Below are positions 7,846 through 15,566 of a stretch of DNA of 35,721 nt, one piece after another. Below the pieces are notes generated by a model, which saw nothing but the letters and a program-made list of their open reading frames with translations, was not told where the DNA came from and made no database searches. The translations under genes were made by a program, and so were the position numbers. The stretch's first letter is position 1. Each line of letters begins with the position of its first letter. The DNA is from an uncultured Anaeromyxobacter sp. (GTDB taxonomy: Bacteria; Myxococcota; Myxococcia; Myxococcales; Anaeromyxobacteraceae). The stretch lies in NCBI GenBank assembly GCA_903904005.1, contig CAIVAR010000110.1, forward strand, positions 1 through 35,721. Direction: 5' to 3'.

Positions 7846-8433
7846 TCACGACTTCCCGAGTAGCGCATCCTTCAGGGATCCGTCGCTCGGGTGATCGCCG
7901 ATCCATGTCCGGAGGAGCGCGTCCGCGAACCGCTTTCCATGCACGCGGGACGACGCTCCACCCGGAACGGTCACGGTCGAGCCCTGACCAGGACGGTAGG
8001 CGAGGCGGATCGTCTGTCCCGGCCGGACGGTCAGCGTGGACATCACCTCATCGTGGATCTTCATGAGGCTCGCGTTCAACCCGGCCACCTCGTCAGGTGG
8101 ATTGTTGGCCTCGAACGCCTCACGGAAGGAATCCAGTACCTGCTCGTGGTCGACCTCCCTCAAGAAGAAGAGGGTGATCTCCCACGGAGCGTCGGAGTCG
8201 AGGATCTTCGCCGGGTCATCCGAACGGGTCCCGAGGTAGAGGGCGGCGACGTAGACGCCGATGAAGAACTTGCTCCGCACCCCGGCCCCGTTGAGCCGGA
8301 GCGTCCTTCCGTCCGCCTGAAGGCTCTCGACAACCTGAACCCCTCCGACCTCCCGAGCGAGGCCCGGCACCGGCGCGACGAGGAGCAGGATGGCGCCCAG
8401 GATGGCTGCTCTTGTTGGATGGGTAGCCGACAT
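7846..8433 (-). CDS. Chalcone isomerase-like secreted protein
   Basis: 195 residues. Starting at ATG 8433-8431, the N-terminus is a signal peptide ([16 protein letters not shown]). The body fits the bacterial chalcone-isomerase-like domain: [21 protein letters not shown], then [20 protein letters not shown], then [20 protein letters not shown] and a C-terminal [21 protein letters not shown]. Family members are periplasmic or outer-membrane-associated and lack the plant enzyme's catalytic set; their role (perhaps fatty-acid or lipophile binding) is not established. An upstream extension to 8619 is open but lacks signal-peptide logic. It is transcribed away from gvpA, with 180 bp between them. 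Confidence 0.8.
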   Translation of the reverse strand: MSATHPTRAAILGAILLLVAPVPGLAREVGGVQVVESLQADGRTLRLNGAGVRSKFFIGVYVAALYLGTRSDDPAKILDSDAPWEITLFFLREVDHEQVLDSFREAFEANNPPDEVAGLNASLMKIHDEVMSTLTVRPGQTIRLAYRPGQGSTVTVPGGASSRVHGKRFADALLRTWIGDHPSDGSLKDALLGKS

Positions 8434-8612
8434 TCCTTGTGGCCCTTTACCGCCCGCCAGGGGACCTGGCAGGTGAAGAAGTGTTTCCACGGCCCAGGAG
8501 GAGCCCGTACGGGTCTGGAAAGTGGAAGGGTCAGCCGACTCCCGCGACCGGATGCTACTGTCCCGCGGAGAGATCGCAATCGAGCGACTCGAACATGCAG
8601 CTGGAGGTTTCA

Positions 8613-8834
8613 TTGGCAAAGGTCATGAAGTCGACGGACTCGTCTAGCCTCGCAGAAGTGGTGGACCGGATCCTCGACAAGGGCATCGTGATCGACGCCT
8701 GGGTGAAGGTGTCGCTGGTCGGCATCGAGTTGCTCTCCATCGAGGCGCGCATCGTCATCGCCTCCGTCGAGACCTACCTCAAGTACGCCGAGGCGATTGG
8801 CCTGACCGCCACCGCCGCCGCTCCGAACGCCTAG
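8613..8834 (+). CDS. gvpA: Gas vesicle structural protein GvpA
   Basis: 73 residues, the usual length for GvpA, the small amphipathic protein that polymerises into the ribs of the gas vesicle shell. The sequence is near-canonical: [20 protein letters not shown], then [20 protein letters not shown], then [20 protein letters not shown] prefer TTG at 8613 because GGAGG at 8603-8607 is correctly spaced and the resulting [16 protein letters not shown] start matches the family; an in-frame ATG at 8595 would add six residues. No gvpF, gvpN, gvpL, gvpK or other assembly gene is visible anywhere in the window, so the gene is an orphan here. The residues that are normally invariant are intact, so recent acquisition or continued selection is likelier than decay. 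Confidence 0.93.
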   Translation: MAKVMKSTDSSSLAEVVDRILDKGIVIDAWVKVSLVGIELLSIEARIVIASVETYLKYAEAIGLTATAAAPNA

Positions 8835-8855
8835 CCATCAAGCGAAAGGTGCCGT

Positions 8856-8886
8856 TCCCCGGGCCCGCTCGCAGGGAGCCTGGGGA
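8856..8886 (+). terminator. Hairpin downstream of gvpA
   Basis: TCCCCGGGC (8856-8864) pairs with GCCTGGGGA (8878-8886) as a 9-bp stem with one G-U pair and a 13-nt loop, 22 nt after the gvpA stop. There is no T run, so termination by this hairpin is uncertain. A 12-bp palindrome ACTCCCGGGAGT follows at 8895-8906. Confidence 0.35.
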
Positions 8887-8933
8887 CCGGCTTCACTCCC
8901 GGGAGTCGCGCCCCGGCAAGGTGCGACGTCATC

Positions 8934-9800
8934 CTAGAACATGTGCCAGAGGGCGACGGCGACGCCCTGACCGCGGGTGACGTTCTTCGCGTAGACGTCG
9001 ATCATCGCGCTCACCTGCAGCGCGAAGTCGCTCGGGAAGGAGAAGCAGAAGGCCGGGCCGACGTAGAGCCGCTGGGTGGTGCCCAGCGTCCCGCCGGATC
9101 CGTCGTTCGAGCCCGCCAGGCTGCCGAGCAGGAACGCGGTGGTGACGCCGAGGGTGACGACGTCGGACACCTGGTAGCCGAAGGCGCTGTTCATGACGTT
9201 CATCGACAGGCCCGGAGTCACCCCGGTCGTCAGGTCCCGGAACGAGTAGGTGAGGGCGATCGGGGAAACCGACAGGATCCAGCGGCCGAGCCGGACGTAG
9301 TTCTCCTGGAACCAGGTGATGGAGTACGAGTTGCCCCCGATCCGCAGCCCCGGCGTGCCGGTGGCGGTGGGGAGGCCCAGCGAGAGGCCGTTGTCGAACC
9401 ACCAGACCGTGTCCTCCTGGTTGGCGAGGTTCACGAAGGACTCGACCTGGGCGCTGATCGATCCAAGGCTCCAGCTGGAGGTCGTGGCCCCCCCGACGTC
9501 CTGCGAGCGGTACCCCGCCGGGACGTGGACCAGGAACTGGAGCCAGTCCTTGTCCCCGGAGAAGCCCTTGATCCAGTACTGGGGCTCGACCGCCATCTCG
9601 ACGTCGTTGCCGGAGATGGAGTCCTGGTTGACGTAGTCGAGGAAGATCTTGGGGCTGAAGCCGGTGCGCGGCGCCGGCGCGGCGTTGCCGAGGAACTCGG
9701 GGTTGTACCCGGACTGGGCCCAGGCGCGGAACGGAAGGACGAGGAAGACAAAGAGGACGATGAGTCGAAAACCAGGGAGCGGAAGTGCCGTGGCTCGCAT
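8934..9800 (-). CDS. Outer-membrane beta-barrel protein (phenol MetA/transporter-like)
   Basis: 288 residues with an N-terminal signal peptide (LIVLFVFLVLPFRAWA) and alternating beta-strand segments throughout, ending ALWHMF with the terminal Phe typical of outer-membrane barrels recognised by the Bam machinery. Strands such as FSPKIFLDYVNQ, WLQFLVHVPAGY, WWFDNGLSLGLP, RLYVGPAFCFSF and FALQVSAMIDVYAKN resemble the MetA-pathway-of-phenol-degradation/transporter barrel family. The start ATG (9798-9800) has AAAGGGG just upstream. It is divergent from hexokinase with only 42 bp between start codons, so it might serve solute entry for the sugar operon; that link is inference. Confidence 0.65.
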   Translation of the reverse strand: MRATALPLPGFRLIVLFVFLVLPFRAWAQSGYNPEFLGNAAPAPRTGFSPKIFLDYVNQDSISGNDVEMAVEPQYWIKGFSGDKDWLQFLVHVPAGYRSQDVGGATTSSWSLGSISAQVESFVNLANQEDTVWWFDNGLSLGLPTATGTPGLRIGGNSYSITWFQENYVRLGRWILSVSPIALTYSFRDLTTGVTPGLSMNVMNSAFGYQVSDVVTLGVTTAFLLGSLAGSNDGSGGTLGTTQRLYVGPAFCFSFPSDFALQVSAMIDVYAKNVTRGQGVAVALWHMF

Positions 9801-9842
9801 GAACCCCTTTTACACCTTTGGTAAATGGAATAGGAGTGGGGC

Positions 9843-11102
9843 ATGAACCCTCCGGGATCCCCGGTAGCGGAACGCCTCGAGTCCCTCCGGCACGAGTTCG
9901 CGCTCGACGCAGCGGGCGCGAGGCAGTTGATCGGTCGGATTCACGAGGAGATGAGGAGCGGGCTGGCGGGCGGCAGGAGCTCGCTCAAGATGCTCTCCTC
10001 CTTCACCCGGCATCCCACGGGTCGGGAAAGAGGGCGATACCTGGCCCTCGACCTCGGCGGCACGAACTTCCGGGTGATGGCGGTGGAACTGTCCGGCGAG
10101 CGCTCGTTCGAGATCCTGCGGGAGACCCGGATCGCCATCCCGGGGGAACTGAGGTCGGGGGACGGCGAGCGCCTCTTCGACTTCATCGCGTCGTCGCTCG
10201 ACGCCTTCCTCGGCGAGAGCGGCCTCCCCGGCGACGGGAGGTACGGTCTCGGATTCACCTTCTCCTTCCCGGTGCGACAGACCGGAGTCAAGGCGGGCAC
10301 GCTCATCCAGTGGACCAAGGGGTTCACCGCCGGAGGGGTGGTGGGGAACGATGTGGTCGTGCTCCTGGAGAGGGCGCTGCGAAGGCGCGGGATCGGCTGC
10401 GTCTCGGTGGATGCGCTCGTGAACGACACGGTCGGGACGCTGGTGGCGAAGAGTTACGAGCGTGAAGGGTGCAAGCTCGGGGTCATCCTGGGGACCGGGA
10501 CGAACGCCTGCTATTCCGAGAAGGGGAAGGACGGCGTCATCGTCAACATGGAGTGGGGAGGGTTCGCGGGGTTCGAGGGAAACGCGTTCGACCGGACGCT
10601 CGACGCCGCCTCCGCCAACCCGGGAAGCCAGCTCTTCGAGAAGGCCGTCTCCGGGATGTACCTGGGCGAGATCGCTCGCCTGGTCCTCGTGGGGATGGCG
10701 AAGGAAGGGCTCGTCGCCGCGCCGGAAGGCCCGGCCTACTCGCTCACGAGCGAGCACCTGTCCCGGCTCGTCGGATCCGCTCCCGCGTCCGGCGACGGGG
10801 TGGCCCGCGCTGTCGCGGAGATCGTCTCCACCCGGTCGGCGCACCTCGCGGCGATGGCGCTCGCGGCGGTCCTGCTCTGGCAGGAGGAGCGGCTGGCGGA
10901 GGATGGGGTCGTGGCCATCGACGGATCCCTCTTCGAGAAGTTCCCGGGATACCGGGAGACGATGGTGGCCTTCCTGGAGGAGCTCCTCGGGGAGCACGCC
11001 AGGAACGTTCACGTCGAGGACGCCCGGGACGGGTCGGGCGTGGGTGCGGCGATCATCGCCGCGATCGCGTCGGGCACACGACCGGAATCGGGGACCCCAT
11101 GA
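9843..11102 (+). CDS. Eukaryotic-type hexokinase
   Basis: 419 residues. It transfers phosphate from ATP to glucose or other hexoses in the cytoplasm. The sequence carries the full signature of the two-domain eukaryotic hexokinase family rather than the bacterial glucokinase or ROK families: phosphate-1 loop LDLGGTNFR (70-77), sugar-binding FTFSFPV and AGTLIQWTKGF, catalytic Asp in VNDTVGTL (D195), GVILGTGTNACY, MEWGGF, DGSLFEKFPGYRETM and the adenosine-binding DGSGVGAA. Length matches a single catalytic unit. The start has AGGAG six bases upstream. Its TGA overlaps the ATG of a sugar transporter, giving an uptake-and-phosphorylation pair. This family is uncommon in bacteria, so lateral origin is possible. 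Confidence 0.93.
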   Translation: MNPPGSPVAERLESLRHEFALDAAGARQLIGRIHEEMRSGLAGGRSSLKMLSSFTRHPTGRERGRYLALDLGGTNFRVMAVELSGERSFEILRETRIAIPGELRSGDGERLFDFIASSLDAFLGESGLPGDGRYGLGFTFSFPVRQTGVKAGTLIQWTKGFTAGGVVGNDVVVLLERALRRRGIGCVSVDALVNDTVGTLVAKSYEREGCKLGVILGTGTNACYSEKGKDGVIVNMEWGGFAGFEGNAFDRTLDAASANPGSQLFEKAVSGMYLGEIARLVLVGMAKEGLVAAPEGPAYSLTSEHLSRLVGSAPASGDGVARAVAEIVSTRSAHLAAMALAAVLLWQEERLAEDGVVAIDGSLFEKFPGYRETMVAFLEELLGEHARNVHVEDARDGSGVGAAIIAAIASGTRPESGTP

Positions 11103-12493
11103 ACCGCGGATACAAGTCGATCGTCTTCCTGATCAGTGGAACGGCAGCGCTGGGAGGCCTCCTCTTCGGCCTCGACCAGGGGTTCATCGCCAACTCGCTG
11201 CCGACCATCCAGGCGGTCTACCGGCTCGACACCCGGGGGGCGGAGGGCTACTCCTCGATCCTGGCGACCGGTGGCGTCATCGGGGCGCTCCTCTCCGGGC
11301 TGCTGGCGAGATTCCTGGGGCGGAAGCGGAGCCTGATCCTGGCCGGCTTCATCTTCACCGCCGGATCCCTCCTCTCCGCGTTCCTCCTCCCGCTCGGCGC
11401 CATGATGGCGTGCCGGGCGGCGCTCGGATTCGCGGTGGGGATCGCGTCGTTCAACGTCCCGCTCTACCTCTCCGAGACGGCGCCCACGAGGATCCGCGGG
11501 TCGATGGGGACCCTCTTCCAGCTGATGATCACCATCGGCATCTTCCTCATCTCCCTCACCAGCGTCTTCATCGCCCGTGTCGTGGTCTCGCCGGAGCGTG
11601 CGCTCCCCCTGATGTTCGGGGTGATCGTGGTCTTCGCCACGCTGATGTTCCTGGGGAGCCTCTTCCTCCCGGAGAGCCCGCGCTGGCTGATGCTGCAAGG
11701 AAGGAAGGAGGAGGCCATCGGTGTCCTGCGGCGGATCCTGGCGACCGAGGAGGAGGTGGCCGCCGAGATCGCCGACATCGAGGCATCGGTCGGGACCGGC
11801 GGGAGCTCCGGCCGCATCGTCTTCAAGCGATACTTCCTGAAGGTCCTCGTGGTCGGGGTGCTGCTGCAGATGTTCCAGCAGCTCGTGGGGATCAACGTGA
11901 TGATCTACTACGCGCCCCGGATCTTCGGCTTCGCCGGGCTCACCGGGATCGTCGCCATGCTGACCGTTCCCACGGTGAACATGATCTTCACCTTCCCCGC
12001 CATCCGGCTCGTCGAGAAGTGGGGGAGGAAGAAGCTGCTCTACGTCGGCGCGGTCTGCATGTTCGTTTCCATGGTCGCCGCCGGCGCCGCCTTCCGGGTG
12101 ATCGGGGCGAGCGGGGATCCGTCCGCGGCCGGCAAGGTGCCCGCGGTGATCCTGCTCGTCTCGGTGATCGTCTACATCTTCGGCTTCGCGGTCTCCTGGG
12201 GGCCGGTGGCGTGGGTGGTGTGTTCCGAGATCTTCCCGATCCAGGGGCGCGAGGTGGGGATGACGATCACCACCATGGTCAACTGGACGTTCGCCGGGCT
12301 GCTCATGAACAACTCGCTCACGTTCATGCAGGAGCACGGGAACTCCTCCATCTTCTTCGTCTTCTCCGGGTTCTGCCTGCTGGCGATCCTCTTCGTGGCC
12401 GGATTCGTGCCGGAGACGAAGGGGATCTCCCTCGAGCGGATCGAGGCGGACCTGAAGGCCGGGAAGCGCATGAGGGACCTGGGGCGTGTGTGA
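11099..12493 (+). CDS. Sugar porter family MFS transporter
   Basis: 464 residues with about 12 membrane segments, an inner-membrane sugar symporter or facilitator of the GLUT/XylE/GalP group. Signatures in order: loop 2-3 RFLGRKRS, EtAPTRIRG after TM4, PESPRWL in the central loop, QQLVGINVMIYYAPRIF in TM7, WGPVAWVVCSEIFP in TM10 and PETKG at the C-terminus. The Gln-Gln and Asn of the TM7 motif contact hexose in characterised members. The ATG overlaps the hexokinase stop (ATGA), so glucose or a related hexose is the likely substrate. It ends 6 bp from the convergent GMC oxidoreductase stop; no hairpin fits between them. Confidence 0.93.
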   Translation: MNRGYKSIVFLISGTAALGGLLFGLDQGFIANSLPTIQAVYRLDTRGAEGYSSILATGGVIGALLSGLLARFLGRKRSLILAGFIFTAGSLLSAFLLPLGAMMACRAALGFAVGIASFNVPLYLSETAPTRIRGSMGTLFQLMITIGIFLISLTSVFIARVVVSPERALPLMFGVIVVFATLMFLGSLFLPESPRWLMLQGRKEEAIGVLRRILATEEEVAAEIADIEASVGTGGSSGRIVFKRYFLKVLVVGVLLQMFQQLVGINVMIYYAPRIFGFAGLTGIVAMLTVPTVNMIFTFPAIRLVEKWGRKKLLYVGAVCMFVSMVAAGAAFRVIGASGDPSAAGKVPAVILLVSVIVYIFGFAVSWGPVAWVVCSEIFPIQGREVGMTITTMVNWTFAGLLMNNSLTFMQEHGNSSIFFVFSGFCLLAILFVAGFVPETKGISLERIEADLKAGKRMRDLGRV

Positions 12494-12499
12494 TCCAGG

Positions 12500-14071
12500 T
12501 CACCCGGCCGGTTTCCGTCGCTCCGCTCCCGGGACGAACGTCATCGCCCGCTCCGCCAGTGCGGTGATGGTGAGCGAAGGGTTCACCCCGGGATTCGCCG
12601 AGATCGCCGACCCGTCCACCACGTAGAGTCCCTCGTACCCGAACACGCGGTGGCGTGCATCGATGACTCCCTCCTCGGGCGTGGCGCCCATGCACGCGCC
12701 GCCCAGGATGTGGGCGGTCGTGGGCGTTCCGAGCAGCGTCTCGGTCACGAGCGTGGTCGGGACTCCGTCGACCCGCCGCGCCACGCGATCGGCCAGGTCC
12801 TTGGCCTCCGGCATGTTCGCCGTCGGCGCCACTCCGACCGAGAGCCCCGAGGCGAGGCGGCCGCCGAGGGCGAGGCGCAGCCGCATCGTCCCATCGATGG
12901 TCCGCATGTAGAGGAGGATGAGCGTGGATCGGGCCCAGTCCCGTACGAGCCACGCGCGGAGATGCGCCAGCGGTCGCCGGGCCACGGCGGCGAAGGTTCG
13001 GACGAAGCGCGTGGCCGGGCTCTCGCCGGAGACGAGGGGGGCCATGAGCAACCGGAAGAAGCCCGAACCAGCGGGGTAGCGGACTGGCTCGAGGTGGGAG
13101 TGCGGGTCCGTGTGGAGGATGCTCGTGATGGCGACCCCGCGGGAGACGTCGAGGTCCTTCCGCAGGGTCGTCACGCCGATGAGCGCTTCCGAGTTGGAAC
13201 GCACCCCGTCGCCGAGGCGCGAGGAGAGCCCGGGGAGCCCTTCGGCGCTCGCCCGCAGCTTGAGCAGGAGGGGGATGGTGCCCAGCACGCCGCCCGCAAA
13301 GACGACGTTCCGAGCCCGCAACAGGACGCGCCTCCGGAAGCGCGATGCGCCCTGCATGGCCTCCACCTCGTACCCGCCGCCCTCCGCCGGCCGTACCCAG
13401 GTGACCTCCGTGTCGGGCTCCACCCGGGCGCCGCGGCGCTCGGCCAGCCAGAGGTAGTTCTTGTCGAGCGTGTTCTTCGCTCCGTGGCGGCAGCCGATCA
13501 TGCACCCTCCGCAAAGCGTGCACCCCGTTCGCGCCGGACCCTCGCCGCCGAAGAAGGGGTCGGGAACCGTCTCGCCGGCCGCCCCGAAGTAGACCGCGAC
13601 GCGGACCGGCTCGAAGCCATCCTCGCGGCCGATCTCGGCCCCCACGGCGCGGAGCGCCTCGTCGGCGGGTCCGAGGCTGGGATTCTCCGTCGCGCCCAGC
13701 ATCCGGAGGGCCGTGGCGTAGTGCGGCGCGAGCTCGGCCTTCCAGTCGGAGAGGTGGGACCACGACGACGCCTCGAAGAACGGGTCCTTCGGCGTGGGGA
13801 GGGTGTTCGCGTAGACGAGCGACCCCCCGCCGACGCCGACGCCGGACAGCGCGGTCAGGTGCCGCAGGAAGGTCATCTTGAAGAGCCCGCGGAACCCGAG
13901 TCTCGGCATCCAGAGCCAGCGCCGGAGGTTCCAGTTCGACGCGGGGAAATCCTCGGGAGCGAAGCGGCGCCCCTTTTCGAGGACCAGGACCCGGTGCCCC
14001 TTCTCGGCGAGGCGCAGGGCCGACACGCTGCCTCCAAACCCCGAGCCCACGACCAGGTAGTCGATCTCCAT
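12500..14071 (-). CDS. GMC-family (cholesterol oxidase-like) flavoprotein
   Basis: 523 residues. FAD-dependent alcohol oxidase or dehydrogenase. The N-terminus MEIDYLVVGSGFGGSVSALR is a Rossmann ADP-binding fold followed by LVLEKGRRF; GVGVGGGSLVYAN contacts the flavin; the C-terminus has GACMGATPEEGVID and a GLYVVDGSAISANPGVNPS segment with the conserved His-equivalent/Asn region of the cholesterol-oxidase subgroup. A four-Cys motif CTLCGGCMIGC (C184, C187, C190, C194) sits mid-protein, ferredoxin-like in spacing, followed by RHGAKNTLDKNYL. I chose ATG 14071; an upstream ATG at 14098 is possible. Substrate (sterol or other secondary alcohol) cannot be told. It is divergent from the kinase pair. 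Confidence 0.85.
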   Translation of the reverse strand: MEIDYLVVGSGFGGSVSALRLAEKGHRVLVLEKGRRFAPEDFPASNWNLRRWLWMPRLGFRGLFKMTFLRHLTALSGVGVGGGSLVYANTLPTPKDPFFEASSWSHLSDWKAELAPHYATALRMLGATENPSLGPADEALRAVGAEIGREDGFEPVRVAVYFGAAGETVPDPFFGGEGPARTGCTLCGGCMIGCRHGAKNTLDKNYLWLAERRGARVEPDTEVTWVRPAEGGGYEVEAMQGASRFRRRVLLRARNVVFAGGVLGTIPLLLKLRASAEGLPGLSSRLGDGVRSNSEALIGVTTLRKDLDVSRGVAITSILHTDPHSHLEPVRYPAGSGFFRLLMAPLVSGESPATRFVRTFAAVARRPLAHLRAWLVRDWARSTLILLYMRTIDGTMRLRLALGGRLASGLSVGVAPTANMPEAKDLADRVARRVDGVPTTLVTETLLGTPTTAHILGGACMGATPEEGVIDARHRVFGYEGLYVVDGSAISANPGVNPSLTITALAERAMTFVPGAERRKPAG

Positions 14072-14240
14072 CCCGGCCCCCCTCGACGTTGGTGTCATGC
14101 GGGTCGAGGCTAACCGATCGGAGGAACGGCTTTGCGGACGAGACGGTCCTGGACCGGACTCCTTGGGGCCCCCGTTGGGGGGGGATAGGCCTGCGCCTGA
14201 GGATCCTTCATGCTCGGGCCTGGCACGAAGGGGTACCCGA

Positions 14241-15566
14241 CTGGCGAAGAAGCTCACCACAGGCGACCGCCAAAAGATGCGGGCGGATGCGGAGGCGCGA
14301 TTCACCCGCGTCCCTCCGGCGGCGAAGCCGAACGAATCCACCGCTACCCTCGTCCACGAACTCCAAGTCTATCAGGTCGAGCTGGAGATGCAGAACGAGG
14401 AACTCCGACGGCTCCTGGGGAACCTGGAGCAGGCCAACCAGCGCTACGTCAACCTCTACGAGTTCGCCCCGGTCGGCTATGTCACGGTGAGTGACGACGG
14501 GACCATCCAGGAGGTGAACCTCTCCGGGGAGCCCATGTTCGGCGTGGGTCGGAAACTGCTCCGGGGGAGCAAGTTCGCGGCCTACGTCGACCCCGACGAC
14601 GGGGACCGCTGGCACCTGGCGTTCAAGAAGGCGATCAACCAGAACGAGAAGCAGTCCGTTGCCGTCCGGATCCGGCGGGCGGACGGGGCAACGGTCCACA
14701 GCTGGCTCGAGATCGTGCCCGTGCGCGAGGAGGCCGAGCCCTTGGTCCGGGTCGCTCTTGCCGACATCACGGAGTACAAGCGGATGGAGGAGGACTTGCG
14801 CGCCCTCCAGGCCCAGCTCGCGCTGACTTCGCGTCTCGGGGCGCTGGGAACGCTCGTGACCGGGGTCTCCCACGAGATCAACAATCCGCTTTCGGCCGTG
14901 GTGACGAACCAGGGGCTGGCGCTGGAGGTGGTCCGTGAACTCCGAGGTCGGCTCCGCAGCGGAACGTCACCCGACGTCGAGTCGGAGGCAACCGCACTCG
15001 ACGGGGTGGTCGAGGCGCTGGAGGACGCCCAGGACGGGGGGCAACGCATCGGGCGGATCGTCAAGGACCTGTCGATGTTCGGGCGTCCGGACGCCCAGCG
15101 CGTCCGGGCGCGCCTGATCGACGTGGTGCAGGGGGCGATGCGGTGGCTTCCGGCCACGGTGGCCAGCACCGCGTCCGTCAGGGTCGAGAATGGGGGCGCT
15201 CCCGACGTCTCCGTCGCAACGGGGCAGATCGAGCAGGTGATCGTGAACCTGGTCACGAACGCGGCGAGGGCCGTCCGGGTTGGGGAGCGGGACACGGTCA
15301 TCGTGCGGCTCGGGCGGGGGAGCCGGGGCAGGGCCCGCCTCGAGGTCATCGACCACGGCGTCGGCATCCCGCCGGCCCTTCTGGAGCGCATCTTCGAGCC
15401 GTTCTTCACCACCCGCTCCACGGGCGAGGGGCGGGGAACGGGGATGGGTCTCGCCATCTGCCACGCCATCGTGACGGCGCATGGCGGAACCCTCACCGTC
15501 GAGAGCGAGGTTGGAAGGGGCTCGACGTGTCGGACGGAGTTGCCGGTTGCACCGGGGGAGGCGTGA
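14241..15566 (+). CDS. PAS-domain sensor histidine kinase (first of tandem pair)
   Basis: About 441 residues, soluble, without membrane segments or signal peptide. Order: a short Gln/Glu-rich coiled coil (HELQVYQVELEMQNEEL), one PAS domain (about 70-190), HisKA with phospho-acceptor in VSHEINNPLSAV (H211), and a HATPase_c domain with N box NLVTNAARAV, G1 DHGVGIPP, F box FEPFFTT and G2 GTGMGLAI. It autophosphorylates and passes phosphate to an unlinked response regulator. The start is unsure: CTG 14241 has AGGGG upstream and aligns exactly with the GTG start of its paralogue (LAKKLTTGDRQK vs VTGRRPTTEDRKK), whereas ATG 14097 and ATG 14277 are alternatives. Its stop overlaps the next start (GTGA). 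Confidence 0.85.
   Translation: MAKKLTTGDRQKMRADAEARFTRVPPAAKPNESTATLVHELQVYQVELEMQNEELRRLLGNLEQANQRYVNLYEFAPVGYVTVSDDGTIQEVNLSGEPMFGVGRKLLRGSKFAAYVDPDDGDRWHLAFKKAINQNEKQSVAVRIRRADGATVHSWLEIVPVREEAEPLVRVALADITEYKRMEEDLRALQAQLALTSRLGALGTLVTGVSHEINNPLSAVVTNQGLALEVVRELRGRLRSGTSPDVESEATALDGVVEALEDAQDGGQRIGRIVKDLSMFGRPDAQRVRARLIDVVQGAMRWLPATVASTASVRVENGGAPDVSVATGQIEQVIVNLVTNAARAVRVGERDTVIVRLGRGSRGRARLEVIDHGVGIPPALLERIFEPFFTTRSTGEGRGTGMGLAICHAIVTAHGGTLTVESEVGRGSTCRTELPVAPGEA

Noticed and set aside
8434-8612. Sigma-54-type promoter before gvpA
   Set aside because: CTGGCAGG near 8469 lacks the correctly spaced -12 GC element.
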